Below, piece by piece: positions 17,383-25,317 of a stretch of DNA of 64,000 nt. The notes beneath the pieces are model-generated. The model saw only the letters and a program-made list of their open reading frames with translations, was not told the DNA's origin and did not search any database. Made by a program: the position numbers and the translations under genes. The stretch lies in assembly GCF_014203545.1 (NCBI RefSeq), contig NZ_JACHJG010000003.1, positions 742,627 to 806,626 on the forward strand. The letters run 5' to 3'. The first letter of the stretch is position 1. Each line of letters opens with the position of its first letter. Origin of the DNA: Streptomyces netropsis. Its GTDB lineage: Bacteria > Actinomycetota > Actinomycetes > Streptomycetales > Streptomycetaceae.

Positions 17383-17888
17383 CCCACCGGCCCCGCCGTG
17401 ACAGCGCGGACCACCTCCCGCAACGCGTCCCGACCGAGGGCGGCGTACCCCGACACCGTCGGCGAACGCCGCCCCTTTCCGGCTTTGCCGGGGACTGTTG
17501 CCGTTAGGGGTGCGGGTGGGGCCTTCGGCGACGGCGTGAAAAAAATTTACGGCAAAAAAATCCGGGGCGCCGAAGCGAAAACGCGGGCAGCCGGGCAGGA
17601 CCGCGCGTAAGAGCGACATAAAGGCGGCGCCCACAATCTACCACCAGCCTTGACTTTGCCTTATCTTGACGGTTACTCAGACCACACTTCCGTGATTCTT
17701 GGCGACCTACCGCAAGTAACCGAATGACGGGCTCATGACATACACCCCACCACCTCGCTCAATCTGGAGCGAATAACTCCGGTTAATCGCCTTCCAGTTG
17801 TCGAATCAAGCCATAGTTATGCTCTGTCGGCCGAAATTCGGCGAACCCGACCTGACCGTGCGGGTTGCATTCGATGGGAAGCATCAAC
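17383..17888. other. 506-base intergenic region before the second ALF-repeat gene
   Basis: No gene is supported. It contains a hairpin-like element at 17471-17516 also found at 22046-22095, two A-runs (GTGAAAAAAATTT, GCAAAAAAATCC) near 17537-17563, and AT-rich DNA from 17630 to 17820 with TTGACT/TTGACG boxes near 17650-17673. TTATGCTC at 17817 matches the -10 region of the first ALF gene. Confidence 0.5.
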
Positions 17889-20800
17889 GTGAACAGATCT
17901 GGGGGGAGATGGGGGCGCGGCATACGCACGTTGTGCGCGGGTGCCCTTTCGCTCTCTATTGCCGCGGGGGCGCTGGGCGCGAGCCCGGCGGCGGCCGACG
18001 AGGCCGCCGTGGACAGCCCGATCCCCGCTACCGACCGCGGACGTGTGGTCGAGCTGTGGAGGTCGGGCGGCCCGGGTGTCAGGGCGGCGGCGGAAGTCGC
18101 GCTCATGGGCACCGACGAGGACGTACGCCGGTTCCTCAGCAGCGAGAAGGACATCGTCCAGCTGCACGACGAGCGGGTCGCTCTCACGCAGTTGTTCGAG
18201 GTCAGCGGCCGGGGCGTGCGCGAGGCCGCCAAGACGGCGCTCAACGGCAGCCGCGATGACCTGCGTACGTTCCTGAAGGACGGCTGGAAGGCCCCGCTGG
18301 AGCAGGACCGCCAGGTCCGCGTCATGCAGATCGTCAGCGAGAACGGCGGCGCCACCAAGGAAGCCGGCCGGGCCGCGCTCAACGGCGGCCCGGAGCAGGT
18401 GCAGGAGTTCCTCGAGGAGGGCCAGTACCCGGCTCGCGAGTCCGACGACCGGGTCGAGCTCACCCAGATCGCGACCACGGGCGGCCCGGCCACCAAGGCC
18501 GCCGCGAAGCTCGCGCTCAGCGGCACCATCGAGGACGTCCGCGAGTTCCTCGCGGTGGGCCAGCACGTGGCCCGCGCCCGGGACCAGGAGCGCGCCTCCG
18601 TCGCCGAGTTGGCCGAGCAGGCCAAGGCCGCAGGCGCGCGGGCCAAGCGGGAGACCGAAGCCGCGCAGGAAGCCTCCGCGCGTGCCGTCGAGGCCTCAAA
18701 GCTGGCCAAGGAAGCCGCCCTGAAGGCGGCCAAGGAAACCGACGAGGCCCGCAAGGACTCCAAGCGCGCCGCGAACGCCGCAGGCCGGGCCGCCGAAGCC
18801 GCCCGTGGCGCGGCAGCCGCCGCGCAGCAGGCCATCAGCGCGGCCCGCTCCGCGAACCACTCCGCACGGGTAGCGGCGTCCGCCGCCTCCCAGGCTGCAT
18901 CCGCCGCCGCCGGTGCGGCCGAAGCCGCCTCCCGGGCACGTGGTGCCGCAGCCGCCGCTGCCTTCGACGCGGGCCAGGCGTCCACCGCACGCAAGGCGGC
19001 GGAAGAAGCGCGGAACGCGGCCAAGGGTGCCCGCATGGCGGCCCAGGCCGCCACACAAGCCGGTGTCGCCGCCGACGCCGCCTCGGGTGCGGCAAAGGCT
19101 GCCGCGTCCGCGGGCGCGAACGCCGACGACGCGGCCAACGCGGCCGGCGAAGCCAGTGGCTACGCCGACGCGGCCGGTGCGCACTCCGCCGAGGCAGCAG
19201 CCGCTGCGGCCTCCGCGCGTCGCCACGCACGCGAGGCGACCCGTGCGGCCAACGCCTCCGAGGCGCTGGCCCGGGAGTCGTCCGCTGCCGCCTACGAGGC
19301 GCGGGACGCGGCCAACGAGGCCGCCGAGCACGCCGAGAAGGCAGCCGACGCCGCCGAGGAAGCAGCCAAGCACGCCGGCGAGGCGGACAAGGCGGCCAAG
19401 GAGTCGACCGCCCACGCCGTCGAGGCCAAGAAGGCCGCCGACACCGCCACGAACGCGGTGGCCAAGGCCAACAAGATCTTCGAGATCACCCGCAAGACCG
19501 AGGCCGAGGAGCTCACCGCTCGCACCGCCGCCGAGATCGAGCGGGCCAAGGACCTCAAGGCCGAGGACGACGCGCGCAACGCCAAGGCCGCCAAGGCGGC
19601 CCAAGAGACCAAGGACCTCGACGCCGAGGCGGCACGCCTCGCGGACGAGGCCACCAAGTCCGGCGCGGACACCAAGCAGGTCGCTGAGAAGGCCCGCCGG
19701 ATCGCGGTCATCGCGATGAAGACCCGTGGTCCCTGGAGCCGTGCCACCGCCGAGGTGGCGCTCGCCGGTTCCGACGGGACCGTCATCGACTACCTCCGCA
19801 CCGGCTGGAAGAAGGCCCCCGAGCAGGACGACCGCGCGCGCGTCCAGCGCCTGGCGGTCGAGCCCCGGACGGTCGAGCTCCGTACGGCGGCCCAGCAGGC
19901 GCTGACCGGCGACGCCCAGCAGGTCCGCGCCTTCCTGGAGTCCGGCGCGGACAAGATCATGCTGGACGACTACCGCGTGCGCGTCACGCAGATCGCCACC
20001 TCCAGCGGCCGCAGCGTGAAGGAAGCGGCGATGGCCGCGCTCAAGGACGGCAGCGCCGACAAGCTCCGCGAGTTCTTCACCACGGGCCAGTACACCGCCC
20101 GCACCACCGACGAGAAGGTCCAGGCGACCCAGCTCAGCGGCGGGGGCCCCGAGCTCAAGGCCGCGGCCCGCATCGCCCTCGAAGGCCCGCCGCAGCAGCT
20201 GCACCGGTTCATCGCGGCCGGCCAGTACCAGGCCAAGCGCAAGGACATGCTCGCGGCGGCGCACATCGCCGACGTCCAGCACCTGATCGCCGGCGCCGCC
20301 GGCATCGCCGCCGGGGCGCAGAAGAACGCCGCCGAGGCCGCCCGGGTCGCCGCCCTTGCCCGCAGGGCCGCGGACGAGGCCAAGGACTGGGCGAAGAAGG
20401 CCGACGAGTCCGCCGGCCAGGCCAAGAAGTACGCCGCCGACGCCAACAAGTCGGCGAACGAGGCCGAAGCCTCCGCCGCCCAGGCCAAGGAATCGGCGAA
20501 GTCCGCCCGTCAGGCCGAGGACGACGCCAACCGCGCCGCCGCCGACGCCATCGACTCCGCTGCCCGCGCGCAGAGTTCAGCCGACTCGGCACGTGGCTCC
20601 GCGGACGTGGCATGGACCGCCGCCAACCAGGCACGCAGCTCGGCCACCGCCGCCGGAAAGGACTCGGAGGCCGCCGACAAGGCATCCGCCGAGGCCTACA
20701 CGATCGCCGTCGTCAAGCAGAAGGAAGAGATCGAGCGGCGCCAGAAGCTGCTGGAGGCGTGGAAGAAGAAGTACGCCGAAGCCGAGAAGGCCGCCAAGGA

Positions 20801-21419
20801 CAAGGACGACGGCTGGATCCCCGACTGGCTGGAGAACGGCGCCAAGACGGTCGGAAACTACGCCACGGAGCTCCTGAACCCCGACGTCATCGTCGGCGCC
20901 GGCGAAACGGCTCTCGGCATCTTCATGATGGGAGTCGGCGGCTCGGGTGACATCGCCGGCGGCGCCCTCTGCCTCACCGGCATCGGCTGCCTGGCCGGAG
21001 CCCCGGCCATTGCCGTCAGCACCGGTCTCATCGTCGGCGGCGGGTTCACCATCGGCGACGGAGTCCGCCGTATCGACGAGGGCGTCGGAACGGCACTCCG
21101 TAACGCTCGCAACAAGGGCGGCGGCGGTGCCAAGAAGGAGCCGGAAACTCCGAACATCGTCCACGACGGCGTCGATGATATCGTCCAAAGGGGCCGTCCC
21201 CAACGCCTCGACGATAACGGGAACCCCGACTTCTTCGAGGTACGCACAGGGGGAAATAATCCGACTCCGCCTTCCATCGCAAGGAAGTGGGGCGGCGCCG
21301 AAATCTACGACATCGAGAACGGCGGGAACTCGTACCGGATCCTCATCAACAAGCACGGGGACATCGGCTGGGTGGTCAACCACAACTACAACAAGATCAC
21401 CCCGTACAAGCCTCGATGA
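17889..21419 (+). CDS. Secreted ALF-repeat polymorphic toxin without HINT, second paralogue
   Basis: A 1176-residue paralogue of the upstream toxin, alike over most of the first 970 residues: signal peptide (TLCAGALSLSIAAGALGAS), ALF repeats, Ala-rich coiled coil, a second ALF block and a further coiled coil. It then diverges completely. About 976-1088 is a hydrophobic pretoxin region (LCLTGIGCLAGAPAIAVST), with no HINT cysteine or His-Asn. Residues 1089-1176 are a compact tip with KWGGAEIYDIENGGNSYRIL and a final HNYNKITPY, loosely like small RNase toxins but not assignable. GTG 17889 is chosen for GGGAAG upstream and the VNRS start matching VKRS of its paralogue; ATG 17874 is possible. The immunity-position gene follows 22 bases on. 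Confidence 0.83.
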   Translation: MNRSGGRWGRGIRTLCAGALSLSIAAGALGASPAAADEAAVDSPIPATDRGRVVELWRSGGPGVRAAAEVALMGTDEDVRRFLSSEKDIVQLHDERVALTQLFEVSGRGVREAAKTALNGSRDDLRTFLKDGWKAPLEQDRQVRVMQIVSENGGATKEAGRAALNGGPEQVQEFLEEGQYPARESDDRVELTQIATTGGPATKAAAKLALSGTIEDVREFLAVGQHVARARDQERASVAELAEQAKAAGARAKRETEAAQEASARAVEASKLAKEAALKAAKETDEARKDSKRAANAAGRAAEAARGAAAAAQQAISAARSANHSARVAASAASQAASAAAGAAEAASRARGAAAAAAFDAGQASTARKAAEEARNAAKGARMAAQAATQAGVAADAASGAAKAAASAGANADDAANAAGEASGYADAAGAHSAEAAAAAASARRHAREATRAANASEALARESSAAAYEARDAANEAAEHAEKAADAAEEAAKHAGEADKAAKESTAHAVEAKKAADTATNAVAKANKIFEITRKTEAEELTARTAAEIERAKDLKAEDDARNAKAAKAAQETKDLDAEAARLADEATKSGADTKQVAEKARRIAVIAMKTRGPWSRATAEVALAGSDGTVIDYLRTGWKKAPEQDDRARVQRLAVEPRTVELRTAAQQALTGDAQQVRAFLESGADKIMLDDYRVRVTQIATSSGRSVKEAAMAALKDGSADKLREFFTTGQYTARTTDEKVQATQLSGGGPELKAAARIALEGPPQQLHRFIAAGQYQAKRKDMLAAAHIADVQHLIAGAAGIAAGAQKNAAEAARVAALARRAADEAKDWAKKADESAGQAKKYAADANKSANEAEASAAQAKESAKSARQAEDDANRAAADAIDSAARAQSSADSARGSADVAWTAANQARSSATAAGKDSEAADKASAEAYTIAVVKQKEEIERRQKLLEAWKKKYAEAEKAAKDKDDGWIPDWLENGAKTVGNYATELLNPDVIVGAGETALGIFMMGVGGSGDIAGGALCLTGIGCLAGAPAIAVSTGLIVGGGFTIGDGVRRIDEGVGTALRNARNKGGGGAKKEPETPNIVHDGVDDIVQRGRPQRLDDNGNPDFFEVRTGGNNPTPPSIARKWGGAEIYDIENGGNSYRILINKHGDIGWVVNHNYNKITPYKPR

Positions 21420-21441
21420 TCCCGTAGAGAGAGGAACTTTC

Positions 21442-22020
21442 GTGGAGGTTGCCGAGATTTCGCGCAATCTGACCGCTTCGGGTTTGCGGCTGTGCGGGAT
21501 GGAAGAGCCGGGTACACACCTACCCACGTGGGGCGCGTTCGTCGCCACCGGCTGCCGCCCCGACGAGGGGAGGTGGGGCGTCGTCGTCACCAAGGACGAC
21601 CCCGACTTCCTGGACTCCGCGAATTCTGCGTGGTTTCGCATGGCCGAGGACGAGGGGTTGTTCGACGAGAACGGCGAGTTCCTCCTCGCCGTACCGGGCG
21701 GACCGGGAGACAAGGCGTCCAGAACGCAGTGGGCGAGGGTAAGCCTCATGGACAGCTGGGATATTTTTGGTAACCACTCCGATGCCGGGTCTGAAATCTT
21801 CGGATCGGCAGGGTTCCCGGAATTCGTCATGATGTCCACTGACGGAACTTTCGTCCTGCGGGTAACCGTCTGGGGCAACGGATCCATCGGCCTGGTGGCG
21901 TTGCCTCACCCTCGACGGGTGGAGACGATCACTCGTTACGTCGAGCGCCGCAGCACCCACCCGAAGGCGCCTCCGCACGAGCGCACTGAGGGTATGAACT
22001 GGCTGAGTTCGCCCGCATAG
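21442..22020 (+). CDS. Putative immunity protein for the second toxin
   Basis: A 192-residue cytosolic protein starting at GTG 21442 behind GAGAGGA (seven-base spacing), 22 bases after the toxin stop. It includes WGAFVATGCRPDEGRWGVVV, WFRMAEDEGLFDENGEF and FPEFVMMSTDGTFVLRVTVW. It is unlike the protein in the same position behind the first toxin, as expected if each immunity protein fits its own toxin tip. I do not recognise the family; the assignment rests on position, size and lack of a signal. A hairpin terminator follows 24 bases after the stop. Confidence 0.65.
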   Translation: MEVAEISRNLTASGLRLCGMEEPGTHLPTWGAFVATGCRPDEGRWGVVVTKDDPDFLDSANSAWFRMAEDEGLFDENGEFLLAVPGGPGDKASRTQWARVSLMDSWDIFGNHSDAGSEIFGSAGFPEFVMMSTDGTFVLRVTVWGNGSIGLVALPHPRRVETITRYVERRSTHPKAPPHERTEGMNWLSSPA

Positions 22021-22044
22021 CCCCTCTGGGGACGAACGCTACGC

Positions 22045-22077
22045 AGCCCCCTTTCCGGCTATGCCGGGAAGGGGGCT
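22045..22077 (+). terminator. Hairpin terminator of the second toxin-immunity unit
   Basis: AGCCCCCTTTCCGGC (22045-22059) and GCCGGGAAGGGGGCT (22063-22077) pair with one G-T wobble around a TAT loop. The wider element, ending CTGTTGCCGTT, is related to 17471-17516 on the other side of the second toxin gene. Confidence 0.8.
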
Positions 22078-22105
22078 GTTGCCGTTCCTTGCGGGTCGCC
22101 ATTAA

Positions 22106-22336
22106 CGAACAGCGAACCACACCCCCTGCGTCGACATCCTGAGCGGCCCCGCTCTGTCGAAGGCCCTTGACTCCCTCCGAGTCGACTGGGGGAAGAAAGA
22201 CAAGGACAACGACCAGGGGCAGAACCAGCCTTGCAACCCTGACTGCGTACCGAAGAACCCATGCGACCCGAGGTGCAGCCCGAACGATGCGTGCCGACCG
22301 GGGTCACCGGGCAGCGACTGCAAGCCCAGGAACTGA
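22106..22336 (+). pseudogene. Orphan Cys-rich C-terminal coding fragment
   Basis: A 76-codon open frame running from just after a TAA at 22103 to a TGA at 22334, with no ATG or GTG in it. It reads ILSGPALSKALDSLRVDW and then a Lys/Asp-rich linker followed by regularly spaced cysteines: PCNPDCVPKNPCDPRCSP, ending SDCKPRN. The composition is that of real protein and the frame ends 20 bases before the next gene, yet it has no start. The simplest reading is the displaced 3' end of a lost gene, perhaps another toxin tip; that is an inference. Confidence 0.5.
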
Positions 22337-22356
22337 TGTAACCGAGGAGCCCCGAC

Positions 22357-23250
22357 GTGGATGACCTGCCAGACGGCCACTTCAGGCATCTGATCCTGCC
22401 GTACACCGGCAAGGTCACCCACGTTCGGGTTCCGGCCCGGGGGTTCAGTTCCGACTTCGCTGCGATCATCGACAGCCAGGAGGGGCAGTTCTTCGTCAAG
22501 GCCATGTTCAACAACCCCGGAGGGCGGAAGGACTCCATCCTCCGGGAACGGGCAATCAACCCCTACGTACAGCCCCTCTCGCCCCAACTGCTGTGGAACG
22601 TTGAGGGAGACGACGCTGGGTGGATCATCCTCGGCTTCGAAGCCATCGAGGAGCGCGGCCTTGCCTTCGAGCCGGGCTCACCGGACCTCCCACTCGCCGT
22701 TGACCTCCTCAACCGAGCTGCGAGCCTGGGGTTGCCCGACGTCGCCCGGGACTGGCGGGGAGATCGGTGGGACGCCTACGCGAGCAGCGAAGACGAGTTG
22801 GCGCTTCTCCGTGGTGATGCCCTACTGCACACCGACATCAACCCGTCCAACCTGACGGTAGGAGAAGCGGGCGCGTGGTTGATCGACTGGTCGTGGCCCA
22901 CGCGCGGGCCCGGCTTCATCGACCCGGCCTGTTTCGTCGTGCAACTGATCTCCGCCGGCCACAGCCCCGCGTCCGCCGAGTCCTGGGCCGCCGACTGCAC
23001 GGCATGGTCGAGTGCCGATCCGAAGGCGATCGACGTCTTCGCTGTGGCCCATCTGCGCATGCATCGTCGCCTTGCCGAACAAAACACGGGTGAGGCGTGG
23101 CTCGCGGACGTGGCCGAAGCGGCTCAGGCGTGGGTGGACCACCGGGGGGAGGACCGCCGCCGGATAGTGGCATCACTCCCAGGAGTGATGACCGCAACGG
23201 GTGATCACACAGGTCAGAAGCCACGCAGGCAACGAGGTTGCCGAACCTGA
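22357..23250 (+). CDS. Aminoglycoside phosphotransferase-like kinase
   Basis: A 297-residue protein of the APH/choline-kinase-like fold. The catalytic loop is LLHTDINPSNLTV (HxDxxxxN) at about 150-162, followed by the metal-binding LIDWSWPTRGPGF. An N-lobe Lys in GQFFVKAMF is the likely ATP-phosphate contact. The family phosphorylates small hydroxylated compounds, or proteins; the substrate is not indicated. GTG 22357 follows GAGGAG by about eight bases. It lies between a Cys-rich gene fragment and a small gene starting 18 bases downstream, all on the plus strand. Confidence 0.8.
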   Translation: MDDLPDGHFRHLILPYTGKVTHVRVPARGFSSDFAAIIDSQEGQFFVKAMFNNPGGRKDSILRERAINPYVQPLSPQLLWNVEGDDAGWIILGFEAIEERGLAFEPGSPDLPLAVDLLNRAASLGLPDVARDWRGDRWDAYASSEDELALLRGDALLHTDINPSNLTVGEAGAWLIDWSWPTRGPGFIDPACFVVQLISAGHSPASAESWAADCTAWSSADPKAIDVFAVAHLRMHRRLAEQNTGEAWLADVAEAAQAWVDHRGEDRRRIVASLPGVMTATGDHTGQKPRRQRGCRT

Positions 23251-23268
23251 GTGTGGAAGGGTGTGTCC

Positions 23269-23595
23269 ATGACGATTGACTCAGGGCCGAAACAGTCTGG
23301 TTCTGGAGGAGAAGACACCCAGCATTCACTTGGCTGGCCGACGGGTGCCATGGCCGTCGGCACTCGCGTCACGGTCATCCGGGACAGCTCTTGGGACGGG
23401 CCGTGGCAGCTTGCGTTCCAAGGGACGATTGACGACCTCTACGCCCCCGGACCTGTGCGGCATTCCATGGCCCGGGAGGGCGAGCTGGAGTACTGGGTCG
23501 TGTTCGACGAGCCACAGTACGACAGCAGCGGGGACGGCCCGTTCCGAGGGGCGCAGATCTGGGACCGCTACCTGAAGCGGATTCCCGAGGCGTAG
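23269..23595 (+). CDS. Small hypothetical protein downstream of the kinase
   Basis: A 108-residue protein starting at ATG 23269, with GGAAGGG seven bases upstream. The central part (AVGTRVTVIRDSSWDGPWQL, FQGTIDDLYAP, LEYWVVFDEPQYDSSGDG) looks like a small beta-barrel, ending in AQIWDRYLKRIP. No family recognised. It probably shares a transcript with the kinase gene. Its last 28 bases overlap the 3' end of the convergent regulator remnant. Confidence 0.65.
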   Translation: MTIDSGPKQSGSGGEDTQHSLGWPTGAMAVGTRVTVIRDSSWDGPWQLAFQGTIDDLYAPGPVRHSMAREGELEYWVVFDEPQYDSSGDGPFRGAQIWDRYLKRIPEA

Positions 23596-24058
23596 CCGCT
23601 GCCGTTCCGGACGGCGGTGACGAAGGTGTGCCACGCGGTGGGACGGAATGTGAGGGCGGGGTGGTGGGGGCGTTTGCTGTCACGGACGGCGACGATGCCG
23701 GTGGGTATGTTTTCGGCGATTTCGAGGCAGTCTTCCTGGCCGTCGCTGTTGCCTTGGCTTCGTACTCCAGGTACTTGCGCAGCCGGTCCGGGAACGGCTG
23801 GCGCTTGACGTGGACCCATAGGTCCGACAGGTCCCCGTCAGCGCCCAGAAGTCCATCGAGCAGGTTATTGATGTCCTCGGGGGGCGTCTCGTTGTCGAGC
23901 TCGTACTTGGCGATCTGGCTGTGGTTGAGCGGGATCTTCTCGGCCAGCTCCCGCTGCGTCCAGCCGACTCGCACACGCAGCTTGCGCAGCTTCACCCCGT
24001 ACAGAGCCGCGAGTGAGCGCGACGGGTCAAGTTCCTTTGGTGGAGGCACTGTTGCCAC
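23568..24058 (-). pseudogene. Out-of-frame fusion of a Scr1-type XRE regulator and a DUF397 tail
   Basis: From GTG 24058 the first frame encodes an XRE DNA-binding domain (LRVRVGWTQRELAEKIPL, HSQIAKYELDNETPPED) and the start of the usual linker (PFPDRLRKYLEYEAKAT). The typical C-terminal DUF5753 ligand domain is missing. At about 23740-23755 coding likeness switches to another minus frame that reads as the end of a DUF397 protein (DCLEIAENIPTGIVAVRDSK, LTFRPTAWHTFVTAV), stopping at 23568. In Streptomyces these two genes normally stand side by side, regulator first. A deletion has joined them, leaving the frames out of register. A truncated DNA-binding protein could still be made. Confidence 0.75.
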
Positions 24059-24065
24059 CAGGTTT

Positions 24066-24077
24066 CACTTTGAAGTG
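24066..24077. promoter_or_regulatory. Palindrome before the XRE regulator remnant
   Basis: CACTT-TG-AAGTG is a perfect inverted repeat eight bases upstream of the GTG of the minus-strand XRE remnant. XRE regulators of this class often repress their own genes, so it is a candidate autoregulatory operator. Confidence 0.4.
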
Positions 24078-24288
24078 CCGGAATCAGCTACTCCTGGCGA
24101 GCGTAGCTCTGGAGTCCGAAGCCCGTAACCGAAATCGGGACAACCACCCTGAACGAGTGTTGGAGCACCGAATCCGGCTTCCCGGCCCCTCCCGCAGGGC
24201 TAGCGTCCCGTAAACGAAGCGACCCCCGACGCCGGAGGCAACCGGTGAGGGGGGTCTACACCCGCGAGGATCTAGAGGCTCCCCGAGA

Positions 24289-25188
24289 ATGCTCAAGCAT
24301 GCTAGCGCTCCCACGCGCTTCTTCACGCAGGTATCGAACGAGATCATCCGCCATCCCCGCCTCTCGGCCGAGGCCGTACGCCTCCTGACCTGGCAGCTCT
24401 CCCTCCCCGACAGCGCAGACGTGTCACTGTCGGAGACGGCCCACCGAGCCGGTATCAAGAAGACGGCGTTCATCCGTGCCAAGCGCGAACTGATCGCCGA
24501 GGGGTACGTGCACGAGTGGCGCGAGCAGGGCGCGAGGGGCCGCTGGGTGACCGTTCAGCTCATCTCCGACGGGCCCCTGACGGCGGAGGAAGCAAAGGCC
24601 TCACGGAAGGGGGCCCGACCGACGGCACCCGTACCGGCCGTCGGTGAGCCGACCCGTCCGTCCGTCGGCCGCTCCCAAGAGAAAACAACGGGCGCCAAGA
24701 CTCCCCACCCTCCCCACCCGCTGGCCGAGCGGGGCGCTCAAGCCCTCGTCGCCGTCGCGCGCGGCGAACGCCGACTGCGGCTGGCACCCCGTGACATCGC
24801 GCAACTCGCCCCGCTCGCAGCGGAATGGCTGCTGCGCGGGGCGACGTTGCGGGAGCTGCGCGAGGCGCTGACCTCCGGGCTTCCGGATCGGATCAACTCC
24901 CCGGCGGGCCTGACGCGTGACCGGCTGGTGCGCAAGATGCCCGAACCGCCGTCGTTCACCGACCAGCGTGCCGCAACGCCCGCCGCGCCCCGCGTGGCGG
25001 ACATGCGGGAGTGCCGGGGTGATCACACGCACCCGTGCCTGTTCCGGCCGGTGGACGGGGAGACACTGTGCCGCGCATGCCGACAGGAGCAAGCCGAGGA
25101 AGCCCAGGACGACACCTCCGGCGCGATCGGCGCCGCACTGCGCGGCGGAAGCCTGGTACGGGCGGCGCTGCGGGGCGGGCAGCGGTGA
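24289..25188 (+). CDS. Winged-helix/HTH domain protein
   Basis: A 299-residue protein. Residues about 10-95 form a winged helix (IIRHPRLSAEAVRLLTWQL, DVSLSETAHRAGIKKTAFI, AKRELIAEGYVHEW) like those in plasmid replication or Rok-like proteins of actinomycetes. A Pro-rich linker follows, then a helical part (LAPRDIAQLAPLAAEWLLRG, LRELREALTSGLPDRI) and a C-terminal stretch with CRGDHTHPCLF and CRACRQEQ, a possible zinc site. Such proteins are common near XRE/Scr1 genes in Streptomyces. Their function is unknown to me; DNA binding is likely. The ribosome site is weak. Confidence 0.75.
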   Translation: MLKHASAPTRFFTQVSNEIIRHPRLSAEAVRLLTWQLSLPDSADVSLSETAHRAGIKKTAFIRAKRELIAEGYVHEWREQGARGRWVTVQLISDGPLTAEEAKASRKGARPTAPVPAVGEPTRPSVGRSQEKTTGAKTPHPPHPLAERGAQALVAVARGERRLRLAPRDIAQLAPLAAEWLLRGATLRELREALTSGLPDRINSPAGLTRDRLVRKMPEPPSFTDQRAATPAAPRVADMRECRGDHTHPCLFRPVDGETLCRACRQEQAEEAQDDTSGAIGAALRGGSLVRAALRGGQR

Positions 25189-25317
25189 CCACCGTGGCCA
25201 TGCCCCCGCCGACCTGCGCATAACCGGGCAGGAGCCGAATCGCTCACCTCGCGACCGGGGTGGCGCGGGCCTAGGCTGGTGATACTGCTCTGCCCTCGTA
25301 CGGCAGGAGGCCATGCC

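Noticed and set aside
17398..17610. A 70-codon frame between the DUF4097 gene and the second toxin
   Set aside because: Biased Arg/Ala composition, no ribosome site, and it runs through a hairpin element and A-tracts; no support as a gene.
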